Shown here: positions 57,101-64,000 of the stretch, piece by piece
How positions within the stretch are numbered: the first letter of the stretch is position 1
Layout of the letters: each line of letters begins with the position of its first letter
Origin: Roseicyclus marinus
GTDB taxonomy: Bacteria; Pseudomonadota; Alphaproteobacteria; Rhodobacterales; Rhodobacteraceae
Reading direction: 5' to 3'
NCBI RefSeq assembly: GCF_036322625.1
Contig: NZ_AP027266.1
Span: forward strand, 2,235,001-2,299,000
DNA: 64,000 bases
Translations under genes and position numbers: made by a program
The notes under the pieces: model-generated
The model's database searches: none
Seen by the model: only the letters and a program-made list of their open reading frames with translations
What the model was told of the DNA's origin: nothing

Positions 57101-57682
57101 ATGCCACGCGTAGGCATGATGGCACAGCGTATGGACGCGCTTGTCAACGCCACGATCGGAGAGATCGGGCGCAGGGGCTCGCTTGACGTGACCGTAGGTC
57201 AGATCGCCAAGGCCGCTGGCGTGTCGAGCGCGCTGGCCCATCATTATTTCGGGTCCAAGGATGACCTGTTCCTTGCCGCGATGCGTGCGATTCTGTCCGA
57301 ATTCGGAGCCGAGGCCCGCCGCGAACTGGCCATGGCGCAAGACCCAAGGGCGCGGCTCGCCGCGATTGTCCGCGCCAGTTTCGGTGGCCAGAACTTCCTG
57401 CCCGAAGTGGTCGCGGCCTGGCTCAATTTCTACGTTCTGGCCCGCACCCAGCCCAAGGCGGCGCGGCTGTTGAACATCTACCAAAGGCGTCTGGTGGCGA
57501 ACCTGACCCATGCGTTGCGCCCGCTGTGCGACCAGCCCGAGACCGTCGCGCGCACCGCCGCCGCGCTGATCGACGGGCTTTATATCCGCCACACCCTGAC
57601 CGAGGCCGGACCGCCCGATGCGGCGCAGGCCATCGCCACGGTGGACGCCTACCTGTCGCTTGCCATCGGAGATCGCACTTGA
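57101..57682 (+). CDS. betI: Transcriptional repressor BetI
   Basis: TetR-family choline-responsive repressor, 193 aa. The HTH reads GSLDVTVGQIAKAAGVSSALAHHYFGSKDDLFLAAM. The C-terminal domain has WLNFYVLARTQPKAARLLNIYQRRL and LIDGLYIRHTL, diagnostic of BetI. Ribosome site GAGGGA 6 nt before the ATG. Its stop overlaps the betC start. Confidence 0.95.
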   Translation: MPRVGMMAQRMDALVNATIGEIGRRGSLDVTVGQIAKAAGVSSALAHHYFGSKDDLFLAAMRAILSEFGAEARRELAMAQDPRARLAAIVRASFGGQNFLPEVVAAWLNFYVLARTQPKAARLLNIYQRRLVANLTHALRPLCDQPETVARTAAALIDGLYIRHTLTEAGPPDAAQAIATVDAYLSLAIGDRT

Positions 57683-59187
57683 CCCGCCCCAACATCCTGA
57701 TCGTGATGGTCGACCAGCTGAACGGGACGCTCTTTCCCGACGGTCCGGCCGATTGGCTGCATGCGCCGAACCTGAAGCGGCTGGCCGCGCGGTCGCTGCG
57801 CTTTGCCAACAGCTACACGGCAAGCCCCCTTTGCGCGCCCGCACGCGCCAGCTTCATGTCCGGGCAATTGCCGTCCCGCACCGGGGTTTATGACAATGCC
57901 GCCGAATTCGCCTCCTCCATCCCGACCTATGCGCATCATCTGCGCCGCGCGGGCTATCAGACCTGCCTCTCGGGCAAGATGCATTTCGTCGGCCCCGACC
58001 AACTGCACGGCTTCGAAGAGCGCCTGACGACCGATATCTACCCCGCCGATTTCGGTTGGACGCCCGATTACCGCAAACCGGGCGAGCGGATCGATTGGTG
58101 GTATCACAACATGGGCTCGGTCACGGGCGCAGGCGTGGCCGAGATCACCAACCAGATGGAATATGACGACGAGGTGGCCTTTGCCGCCGAGCAAAAGCTC
58201 TATGACCTCGCGCGTGGGCGCGACGACCGGCCCTGGTGCCTGACCGTCAGCTTCACCCATCCCCACGATCCCTATGTCGCGCGGCGCAAATACTGGGACC
58301 TTTACGAGGATTGCGCGCATCTGCAGCCCGAGATGGCCGCCCTGCCCTATGACGATCACGACCCCCATGCACAGCGCATCTTCGACGCGAATGCCTGGCG
58401 GAATTTCGAGATCACCGAGGATGACATCGCCCGGTCACGCCGCGCCTATTTCGCCAATATCTCCTATCTCGACGACAAGATCGGCAGCATCCTCGACGTG
58501 CTGGAACGGACCCGGCAGGAGGCGATCGTGGTCTTCGTCTCCGACCATGGCGACATGCTGGGCGAGCGGGGTCTGTGGTTCAAGATGAACTTCTACGAGG
58601 GTTCGGCCCGCGTGCCCCTGATGATCGCGGCCCCGGGTCTTGCGCCCGGTCTGGTCGGCGATCCGGTGTCGACCATCGATCTTTGCCCGACCTTGTGTGA
58701 TCTGGCGGGCGTGTCGATGGCCGATGTCATGCCCTGGACCGATGGCGAAAGCCTGTTGCCCCTTGCCCAGGGCCGAAGCCGGACCAGCCCCGTCGCGATG
58801 GAATATGCCGCCGAGGCAAGCATCACGCCCTTGATCGGCCTGCGCCAAGGCCGCTGGAAATACACCAATTGCGCCGCCGACCCCGAGCAATTGTTCGACC
58901 TCGACGCCGATCCGCAGGAACGCGTGAACCTTGCCGACGACCCCGCCCATGCCAAGACGCTGGACCGTTTCCGCCGCATGGCCGCCGAACGCTGGGATCT
59001 CGAAACCTTTGACGCCTCCGTCCGCGAAAGCCAGGCGCGCCGCTGGGTGGTTTATGAATCCTTGCGCAACGGGGCCTATTACCCGTGGGATTTCCAGCCG
59101 CTCCGCGCCGCCTCCGAGCGCTTCATGCGCAACCACATGGACCTGAATGTCCTTGAGGAAAATCAACGCTATCCGAGGGGGGAATGA
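57679..59187 (+). CDS. betC: Choline-sulfatase BetC
   Basis: Hydrolyses choline-O-sulfate to choline and sulfate, 502 aa. The best start is TTG at 57679 ([20 protein letters not shown]), which overlaps the betI stop as TTGA; no ATG fits before the conserved N-terminus. The sulfatase signature [15 protein letters not shown] places the formylglycine Cys at residue 52. Other motifs: [29 protein letters not shown] and [29 protein letters not shown]. The C-terminal choline-sulfatase tail ([18 protein letters not shown]) is present. Confidence 0.93.
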   Translation: MTRPNILIVMVDQLNGTLFPDGPADWLHAPNLKRLAARSLRFANSYTASPLCAPARASFMSGQLPSRTGVYDNAAEFASSIPTYAHHLRRAGYQTCLSGKMHFVGPDQLHGFEERLTTDIYPADFGWTPDYRKPGERIDWWYHNMGSVTGAGVAEITNQMEYDDEVAFAAEQKLYDLARGRDDRPWCLTVSFTHPHDPYVARRKYWDLYEDCAHLQPEMAALPYDDHDPHAQRIFDANAWRNFEITEDDIARSRRAYFANISYLDDKIGSILDVLERTRQEAIVVFVSDHGDMLGERGLWFKMNFYEGSARVPLMIAAPGLAPGLVGDPVSTIDLCPTLCDLAGVSMADVMPWTDGESLLPLAQGRSRTSPVAMEYAAEASITPLIGLRQGRWKYTNCAADPEQLFDLDADPQERVNLADDPAHAKTLDRFRRMAAERWDLETFDASVRESQARRWVVYESLRNGAYYPWDFQPLRAASERFMRNHMDLNVLEENQRYPRGE

Positions 59188-60638
59188 TGCAAGCCCAACC
59201 GACCGCCAGCCATTACGTGAACGGTGCCTATCTGGAGGATGCCACGGGCGCTTCTCTGCCCGTGATCTTTCCCGGCACGGGCGAAGAGATCGCGCAGGTG
59301 CACGAGGCGACGCCTGCCGTGATCGAAGCGGCCCTTGCCGCCGCCAAGGCCGCCCAAGGGCCTTGGGCCGCGCTCATGCCCGTCGAACGGGGCCGCATCC
59401 TGCGCCGTGCCGCCGACATCATCCGCGCGCGCAACCGGGAATTGTCGGAACTGGAAACGCTCGACACCGGCAAGCCGATTTCCGAGACGCTGGTGGCAGA
59501 TGCCACATCCGCCGCCGATGCGCTGGAATATTTCGGCGGTCTGGCGGGCACGCTGACGGGCGAACATGTGCCGCTCGGGTCCGATTGGGCCTATACGATG
59601 CGGGTGCCGCTCGGGGTTTGCGTGGGCCTTGGCGCGTGGAACTATCCCACGCAGGTCGCCGCGTGGAAGGCCGCGCCGGCCCTTGTTTGCGGCAATACGA
59701 TGGTTTTCAAACCCAGCGAACAGACGCCGCTATGTGCCCTGAAACTCGCGGAAATCCTGACCGAGGCGGGGGCGCCGCCGGGTGTTTTCAACGTGATCCA
59801 GGGGGCGGGAACCGTGGGCCGCGCGCTGGTCGAGGATGCCCGCGTCGCCAAGGTGTCGCTGACGGGATCGGCTGAAACCGGCAAAAAGGTTTACGCGGGC
59901 GCTGCCGCGCAGATGAAACATGTGACGATGGAACTGGGCGGCAAATCGCCCCTGATCATCTTTGCCGATGCCGATCTGGATTCGGCCGTTTCGGCGGCGA
60001 TCAACGCCAATTTCTTTTCCACGGGCCAGGTCTGTTCCAACGGCACGCGGGTTTTCGTGCAGCGCGAGGTCAAGGCGGAATTCCTGTCGCGCCTAGTCGC
60101 GCGCGTGGCCAAGGCAACCATCGGCGACCCAAGGGACGAGGCCACGAACCTTGGCCCGATGACCAGTGCCGAACAGCTCGCAATCACTTGTTCCTACATC
60201 GAAAAAGGCAAGGCGGAAGGCGCGCGGCTGGTGCATGGCGGGCGCAGGCTCGACCGGCCCGGATGGTTCGTGGAACCCACGATCTTTGCCGATGTGACCG
60301 ACGAGATGACCATCGCGCGGGACGAAATTTTCGGCCCCGTGATGTCGGTCCTTGATTTCGACACCGAGGACGAGGTGATCGCGCGCGCCAATGCGACCGA
60401 TCTGGGTCTGTCGGGTGCAGTCTTTACCCGCGATCTCGTGCGGGCCCATCGCGTGATCCATGCGATCGAGGCGGGGACCGTCTGGATCAACCAATACAAC
60501 CTGACGCCCGTGGAACTGCCCTTTGGCGGGATCAAGGGCTCGGGGCTGGGGCGCGAAAACAGCCGCGCGGCGATCGAGGCCTATAGCCAGCTCAAGACCG
60601 TCTATGTCGGCATGACCCCGGTGGAGGCGGCTTATTGA
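59184..60638 (+). CDS. betB: Betaine aldehyde dehydrogenase BetB
   Basis: NAD(P)-dependent oxidation of betaine aldehyde to glycine betaine, 484 aa. It has the catalytic Glu250 in MELGGKSP and Cys284 in [11 protein letters not shown], with [22 protein letters not shown] and the C-terminal [16 protein letters not shown]. Two adjacent ATG codons; the first overlaps the betC stop, with GAGGGGGGA before it. Confidence 0.96.
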   Translation: MMQAQPTASHYVNGAYLEDATGASLPVIFPGTGEEIAQVHEATPAVIEAALAAAKAAQGPWAALMPVERGRILRRAADIIRARNRELSELETLDTGKPISETLVADATSAADALEYFGGLAGTLTGEHVPLGSDWAYTMRVPLGVCVGLGAWNYPTQVAAWKAAPALVCGNTMVFKPSEQTPLCALKLAEILTEAGAPPGVFNVIQGAGTVGRALVEDARVAKVSLTGSAETGKKVYAGAAAQMKHVTMELGGKSPLIIFADADLDSAVSAAINANFFSTGQVCSNGTRVFVQREVKAEFLSRLVARVAKATIGDPRDEATNLGPMTSAEQLAITCSYIEKGKAEGARLVHGGRRLDRPGWFVEPTIFADVTDEMTIARDEIFGPVMSVLDFDTEDEVIARANATDLGLSGAVFTRDLVRAHRVIHAIEAGTVWINQYNLTPVELPFGGIKGSGLGRENSRAAIEAYSQLKTVYVGMTPVEAAY

Positions 60639-62320
60639 TGCCCGAAGCACTGGACGCGGATCACGTCATCGTCGGCGCGGGCAGCGCGGGCTGCGCCATC
60701 GCCTATCGCCTTGTCGAGGCAGGGAAATCCGTCATCGTCGTGGAACATGGCGGCACCGATTGGGGGCCGTTCATCAACATGCCCGCCGCCCTGTCCTACC
60801 CGATGGGGATGAAGCGTTACGACTGGGGCTACGTGACCGAACCCGAGCCGCATATGGGCGGGCGCGTCATGGCCTGCCCGCGCGGCAAGGTGCTGGGCGG
60901 GTCATCGTCGATCAACGGGATGATCTATGTGCGCGGCCATGCGCGCGACTTCGACACATGGGCCGAGATGGGCGCGGATGGCTGGGCCTATGCGGATGTG
61001 CTGCCCTATTTCAAACGGGCCGAAACATGGCATGGCGAAGCGGGCGATCCGCGGTTCCGGGGGCATGACGGCCCGTTGCACATCACGCGGGGACCCCGAA
61101 AAAATCCCTTGTTCCAAGCCTTTATCGAGGCGGGGGCGAATGCGGGCTATGGCGCGACCGAGGATTACAACGGCCAGCGGCAGGAAGGGTTCGGCGCCTT
61201 CGAGATGACCGTCTGGCAGGGCGAGCGCTGGTCGGCGGCCAAGGCCTATCTGCGGCCTGCGCTGAAAACCGGGCGCTGCCGGGTCGTGCGCGGTTTGGTG
61301 GAAAAGGTCGAGATCGTCGAGGGCCGCGCCACGGGCGTGCGGTTGACGGACGGTCGCGTGATCGGCGCGCGGGGGGATGTGATCTTGTCCGCCGGTGCGA
61401 TCAATTCGCCTAAAATTCTAATGCTCAGTGGAATTGGACCGGCCAAGCATCTGACAGAAATGGGAATTCCTGTCGTGGCGGATCGGCCCGGCGTGGGGGC
61501 GAACCTTCAGGATCACCTGGAGCTTTATATCCAGTATGCCTGCACCAAGCCCGTCAGCCTTGCGCCCTATTGGTCGCTCTGGGGCAAGGCGCTGGTGGGC
61601 GCGCAATGGTTGTTTTTCCGCCAAGGTCTTGGCGCGTCGAACAATTTCGAGGCTTGCGGCTTCATCCGGTCGCGGGCGGGGATCGACTATCCCGATATCC
61701 AGTTCCATTTCCTGCCCATCGCCGTGCGCTATGACGGCAAGACGGCGGCCAAGGGGCATGGGTTTCAGGCGCATGTGGGACCGATGCGATCCAAGAGCCG
61801 GGGCAGCGTTACCCTGCGCTCGAAAGACCCGGGCGCGGCGCCCCGGATCTTGTTCAATTACATGTCTCAAACCTCTGATTGGGAAGAGTTTCGGCGCGCG
61901 ATCCGGCTCACGCGGGAGATCTTTGGGACCGAGCCGATGGCGGGCTTTGTCGACCACGAAATCCAGCCCGGAAAGGCCGAAACGGATGCGGAATTGGACG
62001 CCGTGATCCGGGAACATGCGGAAAGCGCCTATCATCCGTGCGGGACGGCGCGGATGGGGCGGCGGGACGATCCGATGGCGGTCGTGGACCCTCAGACGAG
62101 GGTGATCGGGGTGGAGGGGCTGAGGCTGGCGGACAGTTCGGTTTTCCCCTTGATTCCGAACGGAAATCTGAATGCCCCCTCGATCATGGTGGGGGAGAAG
62201 GCCGCCGATCACATCCTTGGGCGCGCGCCGCTTGCGGCGGAAAACCTGGAGCCGTGGATCGCGCCGGATTGGGAAAACGCGCAGCGGGAGAGCGGGGGGC
62301 GGCGGGAGGCGGCGGAGTGA
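60638..62320 (+). CDS. betA: Choline dehydrogenase BetA
   Basis: FAD-dependent GMC oxidoreductase that oxidises choline to betaine aldehyde, 560 aa from [25 protein letters not shown]. It has the ADP-binding GAGSAGC, the GMC signature [41 protein letters not shown] and the C-terminal active-site region HPCGTARMG. The start overlaps the betB stop by one base. The following 63 bp contain CGGTATACCG (62332-62341) before GTTTTTC, a weak terminator candidate. Confidence 0.95.
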   Translation: MPEALDADHVIVGAGSAGCAIAYRLVEAGKSVIVVEHGGTDWGPFINMPAALSYPMGMKRYDWGYVTEPEPHMGGRVMACPRGKVLGGSSSINGMIYVRGHARDFDTWAEMGADGWAYADVLPYFKRAETWHGEAGDPRFRGHDGPLHITRGPRKNPLFQAFIEAGANAGYGATEDYNGQRQEGFGAFEMTVWQGERWSAAKAYLRPALKTGRCRVVRGLVEKVEIVEGRATGVRLTDGRVIGARGDVILSAGAINSPKILMLSGIGPAKHLTEMGIPVVADRPGVGANLQDHLELYIQYACTKPVSLAPYWSLWGKALVGAQWLFFRQGLGASNNFEACGFIRSRAGIDYPDIQFHFLPIAVRYDGKTAAKGHGFQAHVGPMRSKSRGSVTLRSKDPGAAPRILFNYMSQTSDWEEFRRAIRLTREIFGTEPMAGFVDHEIQPGKAETDAELDAVIREHAESAYHPCGTARMGRRDDPMAVVDPQTRVIGVEGLRLADSSVFPLIPNGNLNAPSIMVGEKAADHILGRAPLAAENLEPWIAPDWENAQRESGGRREAAE

Positions 62321-62348
62321 GAACGGGCTGTCGGTATACCGTCGTTTT

Positions 62349-62380
62349 TCCGTAGTGCATCCGTAGTGCATCCGTAGTGC
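62349..62380. repeat. 11-bp tandem repeat, three copies
   Basis: TCCGTAGTGCA is repeated head to tail (62349, 62360, and a final copy at 62371 lacking its last base). It lies between the convergent stops of betA and the VWA-type gene. Eleven bases is about one helical turn. Confidence 0.85.
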
Positions 62381-62383
62381 GCG

Positions 62384-63607
62384 TCAGCGCCCCTCGCCCA
62401 TGAGCAGAACCCGGCCATGGGGCGGCGGCTCGACCAGGGCGGGAACGGCCCAGAGCACGGGGTAGCCCGGCGCGGGCGGGATGACCGCGTCGAGGTCGGT
62501 CAGGACCACGAGCATGGAGGGGGCACGCGCCCCTGCCCGGTCGAAGAGATCGGCGTAATCCGTGCCGCCGCCCGTCCGCAGCGGCAGATCGCCCAGCGCC
62601 TGCCAGCCCGTCGGGTCGAGGCGCTTTTCAAGAAAGACCGCCTCGTCGAAACCCATCAGATGCACCTCGGCCCCGGTGCGGCGGGCGATGCCCTGCGCCT
62701 CGGCGGTGAACAGGCGCAGCATCTGCGCATCGACGGAGGAGGAGGTATCGAGGCCCAGGACCAGCCGGGGGCGCGCATCCATCCGGGCGCGGCCCGGTTC
62801 ATAGACAGGCGCGGGGCCGCCGCTGCGGCGCGCCTCGGCCATGCGGGCCAGCCATGCGCCCGAGGGGCGGCGCCAGCTGGGATGGGGCCGTTCGGTGAGC
62901 GCGCGGGCCAGAAGGCCGCGCAAGACCACCTCCCACGGGACGGATGCCGGGGCGAGATCGGCCAGGATCGCGCCCAGTTTGCCGATGCCGGTGCCTGCCT
63001 TGCGCCCGGCTTCGAGCGCGCGGAGGATCTGGTTGCGCCAATCGGCGGTTTTCTGGGTCTCGCCGCTGTCGTCGGGTTCGCCAAGGCCCAGATCGACGGC
63101 AAAGCCGCGCGTCGCCCCCCATTCGCGGAGTTTCTCGGCGCGTTTGGGATCAGAATGGAGCGCCATGGCGAGCCTGTCGGCATCCCAGCGTTCAAGGGCC
63201 GCGATGGGGGATTGGGCGGGCAAGCCCGCCTCGGCCAGAAGCTCGGTCAGAAGAACGGCGGGGCGCGGGACGGCATGGCCTGCAAGGATGAGCGTCTCGT
63301 TGATGATCCCGTCGGCGGCAAGGCCGAAGAGCGAGGCGTCGAACCCGTCGCCCAGGCGTTCGGCCAAGCCTGCCTGCCGGTCGGAATGGCGCAGCGCGAC
63401 ATGGAGGACGTGGTGGGCCACAAGCCCCACCTGTTCGGGCAGGCCCAAGGTGGCAAAGCCCGGGCCATAGCTGATGGTGTCGCCATCGGTGCGGGTCGCG
63501 CCATCGCCGTCGCGGTGGCGGCACCAGAGCGCCAGGACGGCAAGGGCCGGATCAACCTCGCCCAGATGGGCGAGCGCGCGGGCGGCGCGGGTGGAATGGC
63601 GCGTCAC
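62384..63607 (-). CDS. VWA-like / DUF2201 putative metallopeptidase-domain protein
   Basis: A 407-aa protein with GTG start at 63607, which overlaps the stop of the upstream gene as GTGA. The N-terminal half is the putative metallopeptidase domain (GLVAHHVLHVALRHSDRQAGLAERLGDGFDASLFGLAADGIIN). The C-terminal half is VWA-like (PRLVLGLDTSSSVDAQMLRLFTAEAQG, GGGTDYADLF). In this family the helix normally reads HExxH; here it is HHVLH. Often found next to a MoxR-type AAA+ gene, which would lie outside the window. Confidence 0.8.
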   Translation of the reverse strand: MTRHSTRAARALAHLGEVDPALAVLALWCRHRDGDGATRTDGDTISYGPGFATLGLPEQVGLVAHHVLHVALRHSDRQAGLAERLGDGFDASLFGLAADGIINETLILAGHAVPRPAVLLTELLAEAGLPAQSPIAALERWDADRLAMALHSDPKRAEKLREWGATRGFAVDLGLGEPDDSGETQKTADWRNQILRALEAGRKAGTGIGKLGAILADLAPASVPWEVVLRGLLARALTERPHPSWRRPSGAWLARMAEARRSGGPAPVYEPGRARMDARPRLVLGLDTSSSVDAQMLRLFTAEAQGIARRTGAEVHLMGFDEAVFLEKRLDPTGWQALGDLPLRTGGGTDYADLFDRAGARAPSMLVVLTDLDAVIPPAPGYPVLWAVPALVEPPPHGRVLLMGEGR

Positions 63608-64000
63608 GGCAACCCTGCCGCCTGCCGGTCTGCGGCATAGGCGGCGTAATCGGGGCTGTCGGCAAAGACATCCTCCCACCCCTGTTCGAGCGCGCGGCCG
63701 ATCAGCATCTCGAAGCCGAAGGCGGCCAGTTCGCCAAGCGGCAATCCACCGTAACCTTGCCTGCCAAGCCCGCGCAGATCGGCCAGAATCTCGATCGCTG
63801 TGGATAGATTTTCACGGCGTGTCGCGCCGATCAGGCCATAGACCAGCGCGGTCAGGCCATGAAGCGTGCGGGGATACATGGCCGCGCGGTCGGCGCGGGG
63901 GGTGTCCATCATCGCGCCGATCTGGACAGTGGCCGCGATTTCATCGGCCAGAAGCGCGAATTCGGCGGCGGGGGCCGCCCCCACGGTGCCCGCGATCATG
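63604..64000 (-). CDS. Hypothetical protein (partial, C-terminal part)
   Basis: A frame of at least 131 codons reaches the window edge. A Met codon lies at 63999, but the true start is probably beyond. The visible part is helical and Ala-rich (TLHGLTALVYGLIGATRRENLSTAIEILADL; GWEDVFADSPDYAAYAADRQAAGLP). I recognise no family. Translational coupling to the VWA-type gene suggests a joint function. Confidence 0.6.
   Translation of the reverse strand, partial: MIAGTVGAAPAAEFALLADEIAATVQIGAMMDTPRADRAAMYPRTLHGLTALVYGLIGATRRENLSTAIEILADLRGLGRQGYGGLPLGELAAFGFEMLIGRALEQGWEDVFADSPDYAAYAADRQAAGLP

Overview
The window is high-GC DNA whose gene content and order point to an alphaproteobacterium of the family Rhodobacteraceae. 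The evidence is the complete dcw (division and cell wall) cluster with a DUF2484 gene between murC and murB, a DUF1127 gene followed by four CCUCCUCCC-loop ('cuckoo'/CcsR-type) small RNAs, an alphaproteobacterial LexA box (GTTC-N7-GTTC), and choline-sulfate/glycine-betaine genes of the type common in marine roseobacters. The genus cannot be named from the sequence alone.

Layout. 1-24.6 kb, minus strand: recN (cut by the window edge), bamD, lpxC, then, read from the right, mraZ-rsmH-ftsL-ftsI-murE-murF-mraY-[SDR]-[AAA ATPase]-murD-[VOC]-ftsW-murG-murC-DUF2484-murB-ddl-ftsQ-ftsA-ftsZ. Many genes overlap by 1-4 bp, and ftsZ ends in a strong intrinsic terminator. The promoter side carries a helically phased array of MraZ-type boxes and a long 5' leader that fits the sRNA UpsM. 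24.8-29.1 kb: the Fe-S carrier mrp, an MFS exporter, the DUF1127 gene with its four-unit sRNA array, and a divergent lrp/lysE pair. 29.1-37.2 kb: uvrD-type helicase behind a LexA box, an FMN alpha-hydroxy-acid dehydrogenase, pyruvate carboxylase and a GST-like protein. 37.3-42.4 kb: tRNA-Gly(GCC), a frameshifted glycosyltransferase and hisB-hisH-(DUF2147)-hisA-hisF-hisE. 42.4-49.3 kb: small CoA-binding, YHS and zinc-ribbon proteins, rlmB, tRNA-Tyr(GTA), a polyprenyl sugar transferase with a glycosyltransferase-like partner, and clpX/clpP. 49.4-53.6 kb: a methyltransferase, a photolyase-like protein with apparently swapped domains, a creatininase-family amidohydrolase and glutaryl-CoA dehydrogenase. 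53.6-62.3 kb: a choline ABC transporter (choXWV with a GFA gene inserted) divergent from betI-betC-betB-betA, with a BetI-type operator between them; together these take up choline, release it from choline-O-sulfate and oxidise it to glycine betaine. 62.4-64 kb: a VWA/metallopeptidase-like protein and a partial upstream gene.

The most interesting non-coding features are the 12-hairpin DUF1127/sRNA array (27.58-28.00 kb), the phased MraZ boxes plus UpsM candidate (24.31-24.59 kb), and two clusters of perfect palindromes between convergent genes (42.40-42.47 and 53.56-53.62 kb), which look like tandem bidirectional terminators.
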